A DNA stretch of 29,170 nt from a virus. A program made the translations under genes and the position numbers. The stretch covers positions 1-29,170 of the IMG/VR virus record IMGVR_UViG_3300032223_001156; one strand, 5' to 3'. Below are positions 28,996 to 29,170 of the stretch, piece after piece (the first letter of the stretch is position 1; every line of letters begins with the position of its first letter). The notes under the pieces were generated by a model that did not search any database, was not told the origin of the DNA, and was given only the letters and a program-made list of their open reading frames with translations.

Positions 28996-29170
28996 TTAGC
29001 GAGCGCGGTTGCGAGTGACCTTGTAGTAAGTACGGCCATTTTGCTCCATACGAACTACAGTGTAGTTGCTATCGAGGCGGTCAAAAGCCTCCTTGAGATC
29101 ATGCATGGTTGCGCGCATGTTCTGGACGCGGAAACGCTTGCGGGCCTCTCCAGCCGTTAGAGGACGGCCA
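28996..29170 (-). CDS. Unrecognised gene, C-terminal part only
   Basis: The open frame continues past the right edge; 57 codons and the stop TAA (28998-28996) are visible. The protein end is basic: G-R-P-L-T-A-G-E-A-R-K-R-F-R-V near the edge, an amphipathic helix M-H-D-L-K-E-A-F-D-R-L, then two strands Y-T-V-V-R-M-E and R-T-Y-Y-K-V-T-R, ending N-R-A-R. Arginine is almost always CGN and the GC content is far above that of the neighbouring structural genes, resembling gp32 and gp23 in codon choice. That suggests a highly expressed, possibly nucleic-acid-binding, protein, but no family is recognised. Confidence 0.85.
   Translation of the reverse strand, partial: GRPLTAGEARKRFRVQNMRATMHDLKEAFDRLDSNYTVVRMEQNGRTYYKVTRNRAR

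Noticed and set aside
1-29170. tRNA genes, CRISPR arrays, insertion sequences or attachment sites
   Set aside because: No cloverleaf, repeat-spacer pattern, transposase or long terminal repeat was seen on reading both strands; a dedicated search was not possible.

Overview
This window is a piece of a T4-like myovirus (contractile-tailed dsDNA phage) genome. It is AT-rich, densely packed, and free of tRNAs, insertion sequences and CRISPR arrays. The protein set and order (uvsY-uvsW; gp13-14-15-16-17-18-19-20-[core]-[core]-21-22-23; a baseplate block; gp32-gp33) is the conserved T4 core. Many proteins are much shorter than their T4 counterparts (sheath 431 aa, gp6 357 aa, a gp7-like protein of only 207 aa), which fits a divergent environmental, probably aquatic, relative rather than a T-even coliphage. 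No host can be named from the sequence.

Layout. 1-2297 (+): end of uvsY, the uvsW helicase and a small unknown protein. 2294-16167 (-): head, neck and tail-tube genes, read from gp13 down to gp23 and followed by an extra tail-tube-like gene. 16176-23112 (-): baseplate genes (gp48, gp53-like, hub, gpD-like, gp25, gp6, gp7-like) and a Cys-rich protein. 23145-25440 (+): gp4 nuclease, another tube-like protein, a gp26-like chaperone, a 63-aa partner ORF and an unknown protein. 25467-26616 (-): gp32 single-strand DNA-binding protein and gp33 late-transcription co-activator. 26696-28943 (+): two probable virion proteins. 28996-29170 (-): the 3' end of an unrecognised gene with GC-rich codons.

Transcription can be read unusually well. 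Nine octamers of the T4 late-promoter type (NATAAATA or NCTAAATA) sit just before genes or operons. They split into two designs. Five lie 16-25 nt before a start that has a Shine-Dalgarno sequence. Four are exactly NATAAATA-N5-ATG, so that by T4 geometry transcription would begin at the A of the start codon, giving leaderless mRNA. A tenth, CCTAAATA, lies inside a hairpin that covers the GTG start of uvsW. gp32 and gp33 instead have sigma70-like extended -10 promoters. Hairpin terminators follow gp23, separate the convergent 146-aa gene and gp32, and close the 3' end of the last structural operon.

The most interesting leads are: (1) a perfect T TTT TTT slippery heptamer in the last codons of the gp26-like gene that would fuse it by -1 frameshift to the overlapping 63-aa ORF, as in tail-assembly chaperones of other phages; (2) the apparently leaderless late promoters, including a divergent pair sharing 32 bp; (3) the promoter-in-hairpin at uvsW; (4) four separate tail-tube-fold proteins; and (5) an unrecognised 252-aa protein inside the prohead operon with a capsid-targeting-like N-terminus.
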